31,056 bases of DNA from Clostridia bacterium (GTDB taxonomy: Bacteria > Bacillota > Clostridia > Oscillospirales > CAG-272), in NCBI GenBank assembly GCA_017452565.1, contig JAFTMF010000152.1, forward strand, positions 1-31,056, written 5' to 3'. A program made the position numbers and the translations under genes. Below are positions 1 to 7,460 of the stretch, in pieces. Positions within the stretch are counted from its first letter, which is position 1, and each line of letters starts with the position of its first letter. The notes below the pieces were generated by a model. It was given only the letters and a program-made list of their open reading frames with translations. It made no database searches and was not told the DNA's origin.

Positions 1-990
1 AACGATGTCGATGCCGAAGGTGAAGGTCTTGGTGATGCTGGGAACGGTATAGTTGTTTTCGCCGTACTTCAGGGAGCACTCGTTGGGGTTGCCTGCGCCT
101 GCGATAACAGCATCGCGGTTCAGCATTGCATTGTAGGAGATAACAACCTTGTCGTTTACATCCAGGTGATCGCAGAATGCCTGAGTAAACACGATTTCGA
201 AGGTGCAATCATCGGTAAGCTCGGAGGTCTTCAGGGTGTAGTATTCTGCGGGAGCTTCTTTGGTGGTGTCTGCGCTGGTGTCAAAGTGAACTACCTTTAC
301 GCTTGCAGCGTCGAAGGTCAGGCCTGCGCTCATCTTATCGTGGAATACGTAGCTTTCTGCACCCGCGTGAACCGAGATGGTTGCACGGAACTCAACGGTC
401 TGGCCGATGTCGGCGGAGTTGGTGGTGCCCCACTGATTGGTGGAGTCTTCCTTTACCTGCTTTTCAACGGTGGGAGGGCCGTTCTTTTCGGAAAGAGATG
501 CGCTGGGGTTGGTGGTGGTCAGGCCGCACAGAGCGCCCAGAGAGGAGTCAACTAGATAGTAGCCCAGAGCAAGGCCGGTGAATTCAACCTTGGTTTCGCC
601 TTCCGCAACAGTCTTGGTATCAACTGCTGCGATATCGTTTGCCTTAGCGTATGCCAGTGCCAGCTTAGCGAAAGCAGCGTAAGATGCATCATCTTCAGTT
701 GCAATCCAAGTTGCATAGTTGCTGGTGTCTACTGCGAAGTATGCCTTTGCATCAGCAGTTGCAAAGAATGCGCTCCATGCGCTGTTTACTTTGTAGGAGT
801 AAGCGCCGCTGTCGGTATCATAACTTTCCAGATCCAGAAGCTGATATACGCTGTAGGTGTTGCCTTTTACCACACCGTTGATGGTGATGGAGCCGGTTAC
901 GGGAGCCGGAGCTGCCAGGGTGGGGAGTGCCATGCAGAGCAGCATTGCCATAGTCATTACGACTGCAAAAATTTTGGTAAACTTTTTCAT
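1..990 (-). CDS. Major pilin, isopeptide-forming (SpaA/FimA type), 3' end missing
   Basis: The open frame starts with ATG at 990 and runs to the left edge, giving the first 330 residues. GGAG lies 8 nt before the ATG. Residues 1-27 form a Sec signal peptide (MKKF start, hydrophobic core, cleavage near LAAPAP). Residues 35-160 are an N-terminal pilin domain containing LALGYYLVDSS. Residues 174-330 match a fimbrial isopeptide-formation D2 domain: TVEKQV at 174-179 (candidate isopeptide Lys), DIGQTVEF, FHDKMSAGLTF near 216-226, and GNPN at 300-303 followed by LKYG. In this family such domains form Lys-Asn isopeptide bonds and sortase C polymerises the subunits into a shaft. The LPxTG signal and C-terminal domain should lie beyond the edge. 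It is the last visible gene of the pilus operon, 84 nt after the fibro-slime pilin. The family call is firm; its role as backbone is inferred. Confidence 0.88.
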   Translation of the reverse strand, partial: MKKFTKIFAVVMTMAMLLCMALPTLAAPAPVTGSITINGVVKGNTYSVYQLLDLESYDTDSGAYSYKVNSAWSAFFATADAKAYFAVDTSNYATWIATEDDASYAAFAKLALAYAKANDIAAVDTKTVAEGETKVEFTGLALGYYLVDSSLGALCGLTTTNPSASLSEKNGPPTVEKQVKEDSTNQWGTTNSADIGQTVEFRATISVHAGAESYVFHDKMSAGLTFDAASVKVVHFDTSADTTKEAPAEYYTLKTSELTDDCTFEIVFTQAFCDHLDVNDKVVISYNAMLNRDAVIAGAGNPNECSLKYGENNYTVPSITKTFTFGIDIV

Positions 991-1040
991 TTGGTTTCTC
1001 CATTTCTTAATTATTCTAGGGTTTGGATTGGTTTATTTGC

Positions 1041-1067
1041 ATATCGGCACATCGTTCTTGCCAATAT
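1041..1067. other. Intercistronic hairpin before the major pilin gene
   Basis: ATATCGGCA (1041-1049) and TGCCAATAT (1059-1067) form a 9-bp stem with one C/A mismatch and a 9-nt loop. It lies in the 84-nt gap between the two pilin genes. No run of U follows it on the minus strand, so it is more likely an mRNA processing or stability element than a terminator. It is modest in length and could be chance. Confidence 0.3.
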
Positions 1068-1074
1068 CGAAATA

Positions 1075-3822
1075 CTACTCGAGTTGCTTTGCAGATGCTG
1101 CCAGCCGCTTCCGACGTCTTTGGATGGCATCCATAATCGGGATCGCAGGCAACATTGCCAAGCCTAAGAGGAGGGGGATGGTGTAAATCCAGATTCCGCT
1201 GCCGCCGGTAGATGGCAGGAGCGCACCGGTGGAGTTGATGTACAGCACATGCACGTCATCCAGAATGGATCCGCTGACCGTATTGCTTTCCACGTTGGCA
1301 GCGCCGTTGACGCTGTATACGGTACTGTATCCGGCTGCCGCCTCTTCCGTAATGCTGAACTTCGTTCCGTCGGGAAGATAATCCACTTGAATCTTCTCGC
1401 CGCCGCGAAGGAGAACTACATTGGAGGAGGAGTTGAGGATGCCCATTTCCAGCACTTCGCCGTTTACTGCGTATCTGGTGTAGGAGTAGTCATCCAGCAG
1501 CTCGTTTCCGTTTTCATCGGTGAAATCAATGGTAAATCGGAATTCACGGTCGGTGTTGGAATTGTTCACCTGCTTGCCCAGCTCCAGCGTATTGCTCTCC
1601 ACCTGAGGAGTGTCAATACTAACCGAAGGAAGGGTGAATCGCATATAGCAGGTAGAACCGGATGCGCCGCGTTCGGTGTAGCAGAAGTAGAGGGTATGCT
1701 TGCCGTACTTCTGAGTATCGGGCATTTTGTTGATATAGTCCCGCAGGTTTACGTACTGACCAACCGAGGAGTGAACGCCGCCGATGTCACACACCAGCTG
1801 TCCGTCCAAAAATACCCACATATCGTCGTCGCCGTAGAATACGTAGTCCAGAGGGCCTGCATAGTCTTCGGTGAGCTCGAAGGTCAGCGAATACTGCATA
1901 CCGAAGTAGGAGTTGTGATCGAGACCGTCATCCGATTCGGGGAATGCACTGGTAGCACTTGCTCCCTGTGCCATAACCTTGCCGCTTGTAGCGTTGGCGT
2001 AATTACCGAACTTCGGATCGTGACCGGATGCGCCCCAAGTGTTAGCGTAATCCATCGGCCAGAAGTTGTTGGTGAAGATATTGGTGTAAACCTTACCGCT
2101 ATAGGGAGAAGGGTTATTGAACTGATCCAGATTCTGTACGATCGCCTTATTGCCGGGATTGCGAACTGCAACCAGCGTATAGGTATCGCCGCTCCGTTCA
2201 AATTGGAGGTTGTAACCGCTGTGATAGGTCTTGCCGGTTCCGTTGGCTTTACCGAACAGAACGGGAGCGGATACGCCTTTTGCAAAGACCATCGTTCCGT
2301 CTGCATTGATACCGGTTACCAGACCGAAGGTACAGCCATCGTATGCTGCGTTATTGCGGTTATACTGGTTGAGGGTGTTACTCTGTCCGTTATTGGTCCA
2401 GGACAGCGTACCGAAGTCGGTCTGCGTATTGACGTTACCAAAGGCGTACTTGACGGTTCCTGATGCAGCGGTGTAGCGGTTGATACCGTAGTTGCTGGTA
2501 TAGGCGGTTGTTACACCGTTGGAAACCGTATGCTTACCGCTGGAGATATCGTAATCGTAGAAGTCTACTGCGTTGGTATAACTACCGGCGGTTTCTCTGT
2601 AGACCAAACGGATTACCGTATCGTCGGTAATGTAAATCCTGTTACTGCCCGCAGAGCTTTCACGGTTAGTAAATCCTACCGTTGCAGGATAGATCGTCCA
2701 GTCGCTGCGAGTGGTGCTGGTTTGATTCTTTCCACTCTTGAGCACCCAAACCTCATCCAGTGCGTAGTTACCGTTGTCTCTGAGTCGGTCAACGTAGGCA
2801 ACGCCCGGTGCTTTGACGTACTCGTAATTGTCTACCTGCTTTTGCAGAATGTCCAGCTTCTGCTGAGTGGCCAGCACATACTTGCCGCTTCCTACTGCAT
2901 TCAGCCAGATGTCCTTCATCGAGTTAGGGCCGCCGTTGACGGGAAGCTTACCGCCGGAGGTGTCAATTTCGTCAACTGCTTTGTCTCCGGAAGAGGCCAA
3001 CACGTTGTGATAGGAATAATACTGAACGGTGAAGGTAGGATTAACCGTAGAGTACAGCGCCAGCGCCATCGTTGTACCGTAGACGGGAGTGCTTACGCTG
3101 AGGGGATCGCCTTCCTGCGCCTGATAGGAAGTGCTCTGCTGTGCCAGATCGGTGTTCACGCCTTGGAAAGCAGTGAGGGCGGTGACCGGCTCCAGCGAAT
3201 CGTTTTCTTCATCCGATTCTACGGGAGTTGTGTTAGCAGCCATCGTGCTGATTCCCGCGGTCGAATAGGCAGTGGACCGAAGAGCCATGGTTCGCAGACC
3301 AAAGGTGGAGATAGGCTGAGGCTCGGGAGCGGACTCCGCTGTGCTCAGCAGCTCATCCTTCGCCAGGATTTCCACGTCGATTGCACAGTTGCTCATATCC
3401 AGAACCGCTCCTTCGTAAGTGAAGGTCAGCTCCATCGTCAGCAGCTGATACAGATCGTCTGCTCCAATAGTCTCTTCTGCGTATTGTGCGTATTTGGTAT
3501 GCGCTTCGCTATCTTCCGAAAGCTGCGTGACCGCCAACATCACTTTATCCGACGTTGCATTGTTCACAGCTTCGCTTTCATTTTGGAAGACCGCTCTGCC
3601 GGTGACCGTGAAGATCATCTCCACGTTCTCGTCTTCATAACCAAATTCGTTCTCCAGTTTGATTCCCGGAGAGGGCTCCATCGTGATCGCCGGCAGTATC
3701 ATTGCGTAGGTGGTGATAAACACCGTTACTGCAGACAGCACGCTGATCACGCGTAGCCAAATGCTCTTTCGCCGATGCATCTTCTGATACTTATCGGCAC
3801 TGATATTCATTTGCTTTGTCAA
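1075..3822 (-). CDS. LPXTG-anchored fibro-slime domain pilin/adhesin, 915 aa
   Basis: Large surface protein, probably the tip or accessory pilin of this operon. The TTG start at 3822 is chosen because GGAGG lies exactly 8 nt upstream; the in-frame ATG at 3810 would be 20 nt away. Residues 21-47 form a signal anchor ending in TTYAMILPAIT, a start seen on many clostridial LPXTG proteins. A fibro-slime (PA14-like) domain lies around residues 560-735, with the diagnostic core YGDDDMWVFLDGQLVCDIGG followed by an HSS turn. A Cna-B/DUF7601-like stalk domain follows at about 745-865 (ELGKQV, FTIDFTDENG, ITEEAAAGY). LPSTG is at 869-873, then a hydrophobic helix and an RRRKR tail, a complete sortase signal. 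In-frame TTA, CTA and TCA codons are nearly absent, as expected of a well-expressed gene. The ligand cannot be inferred. Confidence 0.88.
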   Translation of the reverse strand: MTKQMNISADKYQKMHRRKSIWLRVISVLSAVTVFITTYAMILPAITMEPSPGIKLENEFGYEDENVEMIFTVTGRAVFQNESEAVNNATSDKVMLAVTQLSEDSEAHTKYAQYAEETIGADDLYQLLTMELTFTYEGAVLDMSNCAIDVEILAKDELLSTAESAPEPQPISTFGLRTMALRSTAYSTAGISTMAANTTPVESDEENDSLEPVTALTAFQGVNTDLAQQSTSYQAQEGDPLSVSTPVYGTTMALALYSTVNPTFTVQYYSYHNVLASSGDKAVDEIDTSGGKLPVNGGPNSMKDIWLNAVGSGKYVLATQQKLDILQKQVDNYEYVKAPGVAYVDRLRDNGNYALDEVWVLKSGKNQTSTTRSDWTIYPATVGFTNRESSAGSNRIYITDDTVIRLVYRETAGSYTNAVDFYDYDISSGKHTVSNGVTTAYTSNYGINRYTAASGTVKYAFGNVNTQTDFGTLSWTNNGQSNTLNQYNRNNAAYDGCTFGLVTGINADGTMVFAKGVSAPVLFGKANGTGKTYHSGYNLQFERSGDTYTLVAVRNPGNKAIVQNLDQFNNPSPYSGKVYTNIFTNNFWPMDYANTWGASGHDPKFGNYANATSGKVMAQGASATSAFPESDDGLDHNSYFGMQYSLTFELTEDYAGPLDYVFYGDDDMWVFLDGQLVCDIGGVHSSVGQYVNLRDYINKMPDTQKYGKHTLYFCYTERGASGSTCYMRFTLPSVSIDTPQVESNTLELGKQVNNSNTDREFRFTIDFTDENGNELLDDYSYTRYAVNGEVLEMGILNSSSNVVLLRGGEKIQVDYLPDGTKFSITEEAAAGYSTVYSVNGAANVESNTVSGSILDDVHVLYINSTGALLPSTGGSGIWIYTIPLLLGLAMLPAIPIMDAIQRRRKRLAASAKQLE

Positions 3823-3866
3823 GTATCATACCTCCTTTTCGGGGGATTTCTTTCTTAGATTCTTTC

Positions 3867-4454
3867 TCAGATTCCGCCAAAGGATGGGATCGGCCAAACG
3901 CGGAAAACGATCTTGCCGACGATTTCGTCCAGCGAGATGCTTCCAATCAGTTCGTTTCGGGAATCTACCGAGGAAGATCGGTTGTCTCCCAGTACGAACA
4001 CCGACCGTTCCGGCACCGTGTAGGGGAATTCTATATCACACTCGCCCAGTGCTTTTACCTGCACGTAGGGTTCATCGAGTAATGTTCCGTTTACGAATAC
4101 GTTCCCCGCTTCATCCATTTCTATGACGTCGCCTGCGACGCCGATGACACGTTTCACGAGGATGTGGTTGTTGTAGTACATACAACAGATATCGCCCCGC
4201 TTAAGCTGCGAGGTTTTCACCGAAACCACGATATCTTTGCTTTCCAGCGTAGGATTCATAGAGTTGCCGTGAATCTCCAGCACCGGAAGAAAGAGCGTTG
4301 CGATCAAAATGGAGATTGCCGCAACCACCAGCAGTGAGCCGATCGTGTTTTTCAACAGCTTTTTGTACCGCTCACCGTAGCGCACGCGGATCAGTTCGTT
4401 TTCCAAAAGCTCCGAGGACGGTGCGGTTTCAGTTTTGATTTCTTTCTCGTCCAT
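3867..4454 (-). CDS. lepB: Type I signal peptidase
   Basis: 195-aa membrane-anchored serine protease that removes signal peptides on the outer face of the membrane. After a charged N-terminus, one membrane segment covers residues about 36-58. The nucleophile is Ser65 in HGNSMNPTL. The general base is Lys101 in LVKRVIGVAGD. The conserved box GDNRSSSVDSR sits at 156-166, and the protein ends in FRVWPIPSFGGI. The ATG at 4454 is chosen because GGGAG precedes it by 8 nt; the frame stays open further upstream without such support. The start overlaps the end of the preceding gene by 26 nt, so translation is probably coupled. Lying just ahead of the pilin genes, it is probably the pilus-dedicated SipA-like peptidase, although a general housekeeping role cannot be excluded. 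Confidence 0.93.
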   Translation of the reverse strand: MDEKEIKTETAPSSELLENELIRVRYGERYKKLLKNTIGSLLVVAAISILIATLFLPVLEIHGNSMNPTLESKDIVVSVKTSQLKRGDICCMYYNNHILVKRVIGVAGDVIEMDEAGNVFVNGTLLDEPYVQVKALGECDIEFPYTVPERSVFVLGDNRSSSVDSRNELIGSISLDEIVGKIVFRVWPIPSFGGI

Positions 4455-4746
4455 CCTTTTTATCTCCCTGATCACTCTTCTCATTCGATTGCGCTGCGGC
4501 TTCGCTTCGCATCCGAATATTATCCAAATATTGTTGTGCCGCATTTTGTGCCGCCTCAAACACTCCGTTGAGCTGCATTACGGCATCGGCCAGAGAACCG
4601 GAATTTTCGATGATGATCATTTTATCATTGAGTTTCTGATTGGCTTCCGCCAGCTGCCGTTCCAGCGTTTCCACCTTACGGGTCTGGACGATCAGCATTT
4701 CCAGCAGCTCCCTGCGGCTGAGTCTCCTCAATTCCTTCGGGGTCAC
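4429..4746 (-). CDS. Small coiled-coil protein of unknown function, 105 aa
   Basis: Begins MTPKELRRLSRRELLEMLI, a helical N-terminus, and continues into a coiled coil (about residues 15-48: ETLERQLAEANQKLNDK). It then has LNGVFEAAQNAAQQYLDNI at about 59-77 and a charged tail rich in K, D, R, E and N. There is no signal peptide and no membrane segment, so it should be cytoplasmic. The start is GTG at 4746, supported by GGGAGG 8 nt upstream. Its 3' end overlaps the signal peptidase start by 26 nt, which ties it to the pilus operon. I recall similar small proteins next to signal peptidase or pilus genes in other Clostridia, sometimes loosely labelled DNA repair protein, but nothing visible supports that label. 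A scaffold role in pilus assembly or secretion is only a guess. Confidence 0.7.
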   Translation of the reverse strand: MTPKELRRLSRRELLEMLIVQTRKVETLERQLAEANQKLNDKMIIIENSGSLADAVMQLNGVFEAAQNAAQQYLDNIRMRSEAAAQSNEKSDQGDKKDGRERNQN

Positions 4747-4768
4747 TTTATCGGCCTCCCATCTGATC

Positions 4769-5110
4769 TTATTCCGTTACTGAATTCTGTGCCAATCTGG
4801 CAGAAATCCGTCGGATCATCGAATTCAGCTCCAGCAGTGCCGAGTGGCAACAAGGCTCGTTGAGCAGGCGAATGGGAATCGAAACTCTTTTCTCATCGGT
4901 TGCACTGCCGAACACAGCACCGGGGGTATAAGACGTATTGAGCAACCCCTCCGCATGAGGGGCGTAAATGAGAATCAGGTGATACTCACTCTCATCGGTC
5001 AGCTCGGTTGCGTCCATATACTGATCAATCTGCACAACGCCTTGCCGTAGCAAATGTTGGTAAGCGGTGGGCAGCTCTCCGCAAATCGCAACTTTGACAT
5101 CTAAGGGCAT
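4769..5110 (-). CDS. Hypothetical protein at the head of the pilus operon, 113 aa
   Basis: I do not recognise the family. The sequence alternates strands and helices (VKVAICGEL; YHLILIYAPHAEGLL; RVSIPIRLL) and ends in a helix (LLELNSMIRRISARL), suggesting a small alpha/beta cytoplasmic protein. NEPCCHSALLEL contains a Cys-Cys-His cluster that could bind metal or form a redox site; this is unproven. There is no signal peptide or membrane helix. The start is uncertain: ATG at 5110 has AAGGAG 12 nt away and a GGAG only 4 nt away, while the adjoining TTG at 5113 has AAGGAG at 9 nt. It ends 22 nt before the coiled-coil gene and is the first gene downstream of the minus-strand promoter at 5190-5198, so it should lead the pilus transcript. 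Confidence 0.65.
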   Translation of the reverse strand: MPLDVKVAICGELPTAYQHLLRQGVVQIDQYMDATELTDESEYHLILIYAPHAEGLLNTSYTPGAVFGSATDEKRVSIPIRLLNEPCCHSALLELNSMIRRISARLAQNSVTE

Positions 5111-5189
5111 CAAGCTCCATCACTCCTTTCCATTCCATGTTACGGTAGTCAATCGGACCTGCAATCCGTGACATCTCTTGCTTGGCTAT

Positions 5190-5198
5190 AGTATAGCA
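5190..5198 (-). promoter_or_regulatory. Extended -10 promoter of the pilus operon
   Basis: On the minus strand TGCTATACT is a good extended -10 element. The best-placed -35 (TCGTTT, 17 nt upstream) is poor, so the promoter would depend on the TG extension or on an activator. The predicted transcript starts near 5183, giving a leader of about 70 nt before the first pilus-operon gene. It lies divergent to the two-component promoter about 120 bp away. Confidence 0.5.
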
Positions 5199-5283
5199 TA
5201 AAAAAACACTCAAAACGAAAATGTGTAAATTTAACCATTTTTGCGCACATTTTGCAAATTCGCTAAATTCGCCGCAGCCGGTT

Positions 5284-5313
5284 ACCGTTTATTCGAAAAA
5301 CTGAACAGAAAGA
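5284..5313 (+). promoter_or_regulatory. Candidate LytTR-regulator binding site
   Basis: ACCGTTTAT at 5284-5292 fits the general LytTR half-site pattern (A/T, A/C, A/C, GTT, N, A/G, T/G) at every position. After a 12-nt spacer, ACAGAAAGA at 5305-5313 matches only the ACAG part of a second half-site. The pair ends 1 nt before the -35 hexamer at 5315, the usual position of AgrA/ComE-type direct repeats. The adjacent gene encodes a LytTR regulator, so autoregulation is plausible. The second repeat is weak and the call is tentative. Confidence 0.4.
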
Positions 5314-5314
5314 C

Positions 5315-5343
5315 TTGAAAAATCTGCACGGGCGTGCTATAAT
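5315..5343 (+). promoter_or_regulatory. Sigma-A promoter of the LytTR two-component operon
   Basis: TTGAAA (5315-5320), a 17-nt spacer and TATAAT (5338-5343), with a TGC extension directly before the -10. The start codon of the response regulator is at 5376, so the leader is about 25 nt. Confidence 0.85.
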
Positions 5344-5375
5344 ATAAGTTGTTGAATTTACATCGAGGTGGTAAA

Positions 5376-6116
5376 ATGAAGATCGCAATTTGTGATGACG
5401 ACAGAATTTGTCGCGCGCGGGTTGTAGATATTGCAACCGATTATTCCGAAGAGCGAATGGACAAGGACGTTACCTTCGAGGTTTTTTCCGATCCGGAGAA
5501 CCTGCTTCAGACCGTCCGCCAAAACGGACATTACGATATTTACGTACTGGATATCGTGATGCCGGGAATGAATGGCATCGAGCTGGGCAAGGCTTTGCGA
5601 GAAGACGGCTGTGAGAGCAAGATCATCTATCTCACGGGCAGTGAAGAATATGCCATTGATTCCTTCAAGATCCGTGCGTTCCATTATCTATTAAAGCCGG
5701 TGGAAAAAACTTCCTTCTATGCCGCTTTGGATGAGGCAATCTCTTCCATCTCCGTGAAACGGGACAAGGGACTGATCGTCAAAACCAGAGACAATCGGGC
5801 ACGCATCGCCTTTGACAGTATCCTCTATGCCGAGCTGGCCAAGCGAGCAATTCTCTATCATTTGGTAGGCGGCAAGACGGTGGAAAGCACTTCCCTGCGC
5901 ACCACCTTCACCGAAGCGGTGCAGGAGCTTCTTGCGGACAAGCGATTTGCGCTTTGCGGTGCCAGTATGGTGGTGAATCTCAACCATATCACGATGGTAG
6001 AAACCGAGGGAATCGTCTTCAAGGATGCTGAGAAAGTGTTCTTGGGCAAAAAAGCCTGTCGGGAGCTGCGTGGTGTCTGGAACGAGTATTGGCTCTCCGA
6101 GGAGGGCGGAAAATGA
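5376..6116 (+). CDS. LytTR-family response regulator (AgrA/ComE-like)
   Basis: 246-aa cytoplasmic DNA-binding regulator. The receiver domain covers residues 1-120: acidic pocket CDDD at 6-9, phospho-acceptor Asp59 in YVLDIVMPGMNGIEL, Thr87, and Lys107-Pro108 in YLLKPVE. The LytTR domain covers about 140-240, recognisable by IAFDSILYAEL, the Arg/Lys-rich strand region, FALCGASMVVNLNHI and the final FLGKKACRELRGVW. LytTR proteins bind paired direct repeats upstream of target promoters. The ATG at 5376 is preceded by GAGGTGG 5 nt upstream. The stop codon overlaps the kinase start (ATGA at 6113-6116), so the two are translationally coupled. Divergent placement next to the pilus operon suggests, without proving, that pilus genes are targets. 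Confidence 0.93.
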   Translation: MKIAICDDDRICRARVVDIATDYSEERMDKDVTFEVFSDPENLLQTVRQNGHYDIYVLDIVMPGMNGIELGKALREDGCESKIIYLTGSEEYAIDSFKIRAFHYLLKPVEKTSFYAALDEAISSISVKRDKGLIVKTRDNRARIAFDSILYAELAKRAILYHLVGGKTVESTSLRTTFTEAVQELLADKRFALCGASMVVNLNHITMVETEGIVFKDAEKVFLGKKACRELRGVWNEYWLSEEGGK

Positions 6117-7387
6117 CAATTTTGAAGGATATTTCGATTATTTGGTCTTTTCTGCACATTCTTGTGCTCTTCCTTTTTCTCTTTGAATCCCGCTACTCCA
6201 AGCGCAAGACTATTTTGATTACCGCAGTTTCCATGATCCCGCTGATCGCTGTTAATTTCGTACTCTTTTTCATTTTGGGAATGGAAAAATACGGTTCGCT
6301 GATGCTCCTCACCCTTTCCCTTCCCAGTTGTATTTTCTTTTGGTTTTTGGCCAAGCATCGGGACGGACGGTTCTTCTTCACTTTTTGCTTGGTTGACACC
6401 ATCGTGCTGGAGCTGATTTCCATTACCAATATCGTGAATCATTACACAACCCCCGATACCTACTTAGTAATGTTCATTTCACGGCTGATCATCTATCCGC
6501 TGCTGGAAATCTGGACCTACAAAAAGCTGCGTCCGATTTATTTGGAAGTACAGCACTACACCCAAAAAGGCTGGGGACTGTTTGCTATCATCGGTGCGCT
6601 TTTCTACGTCACCATCACCTTGATGATCGCTCACCCCACTGCAGTCACCGAAAGACCGGAGTACATCCCCGGACTGTTGATGCTGTTCGTGCTGATGCCC
6701 ATTATTTACCTGCACATCATCACTACGATGCGTCATCTGCGCACTATGTATCAGATGAACGAGCAGAAGCACATTTTGTCTCTGCAGGTGTCTAACCTCA
6801 CCACCCGTATGAACGAGCTTGCGGTTGCCGATCAGAAATTCCGTGTGGAACGGCACAATTTCCGCCACAAGATGAAGACCATTGCCAGTCTGCTGGACAC
6901 CAACCAATACGATGAATGCCGCACGCTTTTGGAGGAATACAACGAAGCCATCCGTGAGCCGCAGGTTACCCGATATTGCACCAATCCCGTTATCGATGCG
7001 GTTTTGGCTACTTATATCAGAAGAGCAGAAAATAAGGGCATACCGGTAAAATTCGGATTCGCCTTCCCCGACCAAATCCCGGTCAATGAAAACGAACTTG
7101 CCACCGCCATCGCCAATGCACTGGAAAACGCTATCAATGCCTGCGAAAAGGTCAGCGAGAGCAAACGGTACATTGACATCAAGGTACTGGATCGTCCCGG
7201 CTTTATCATTCAAATTGCCAACAGCTACGTTGGAAGCATCGAGTTTGACGAAAACGAGATTCCCGTGAATCGGGATGAGGATCACGGCTTCGGTACTCGC
7301 TTTATTGCAGCGTTCTGTAATAAGTATGAAGGTTTTTATCAATTCAAAGCCGATGGCGAGAAATTCACTCTGTATATGAACTTCTAA
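6113..7387 (+). CDS. AgrC-like membrane histidine kinase (GHKL ATPase)
   Basis: 424-aa sensor kinase that should phosphorylate the preceding LytTR regulator. About six membrane segments fill residues 8-205, with no sizeable extracellular domain, as in peptide-sensing AgrC/ComD-type kinases. A linker helix with coiled-coil character (about 210-245) leads to the dimerisation/phospho-acceptor motif RHNFRHKM at 247-254, His252 being the likely phosphosite. The GHKL ATPase domain follows, with an N-box ANALENAINAC (334-344) and a short G-box HGFGTRF (391-397). The ATG at 6113 overlaps the TGA of the regulator. No autoinducer-peptide precursor or AgrB-type processing protease is visible nearby, so the signal is unknown. 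A strong hairpin terminator follows 27 nt after the stop. Confidence 0.92.
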   Translation: MTILKDISIIWSFLHILVLFLFLFESRYSKRKTILITAVSMIPLIAVNFVLFFILGMEKYGSLMLLTLSLPSCIFFWFLAKHRDGRFFFTFCLVDTIVLELISITNIVNHYTTPDTYLVMFISRLIIYPLLEIWTYKKLRPIYLEVQHYTQKGWGLFAIIGALFYVTITLMIAHPTAVTERPEYIPGLLMLFVLMPIIYLHIITTMRHLRTMYQMNEQKHILSLQVSNLTTRMNELAVADQKFRVERHNFRHKMKTIASLLDTNQYDECRTLLEEYNEAIREPQVTRYCTNPVIDAVLATYIRRAENKGIPVKFGFAFPDQIPVNENELATAIANALENAINACEKVSESKRYIDIKVLDRPGFIIQIANSYVGSIEFDENEIPVNRDEDHGFGTRFIAAFCNKYEGFYQFKADGEKFTLYMNF

Positions 7388-7413
7388 GCCGACTTTCCAT
7401 CCATATAAAAAAG

Positions 7414-7454
7414 ACAAGCACAGCAGTTTGGAGCATCCAAGCTGCTGTGCTTGT
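7414..7454. terminator. Bidirectional intrinsic terminator
   Basis: An 18-bp stem with one G-U pair (7414-7431 with 7437-7454) and a 5-nt loop, placed between the convergent kinase and DUF4132 genes. On the minus strand the stem is followed by UCUUUUUUAU, a good U tract; on the plus strand by UUGUAUUUAU, a weaker one. Confidence 0.85.
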
Positions 7455-7460
7455 TTGTAT

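Noticed and set aside
1249..3756. Two open frames of about 400 codons on the plus strand opposite the fibro-slime pilin
   Set aside because: They are in antisense register with a gene that has clear domains and a sorting signal. The translated text has no family motifs; codon bias explains them.
5025..5213. A 62-codon minus-strand frame at the pilus-operon leader
   Set aside because: It covers the promoter -10 and overlaps the 113-aa gene in another frame. No conserved pattern, and not a convincing signalling peptide.
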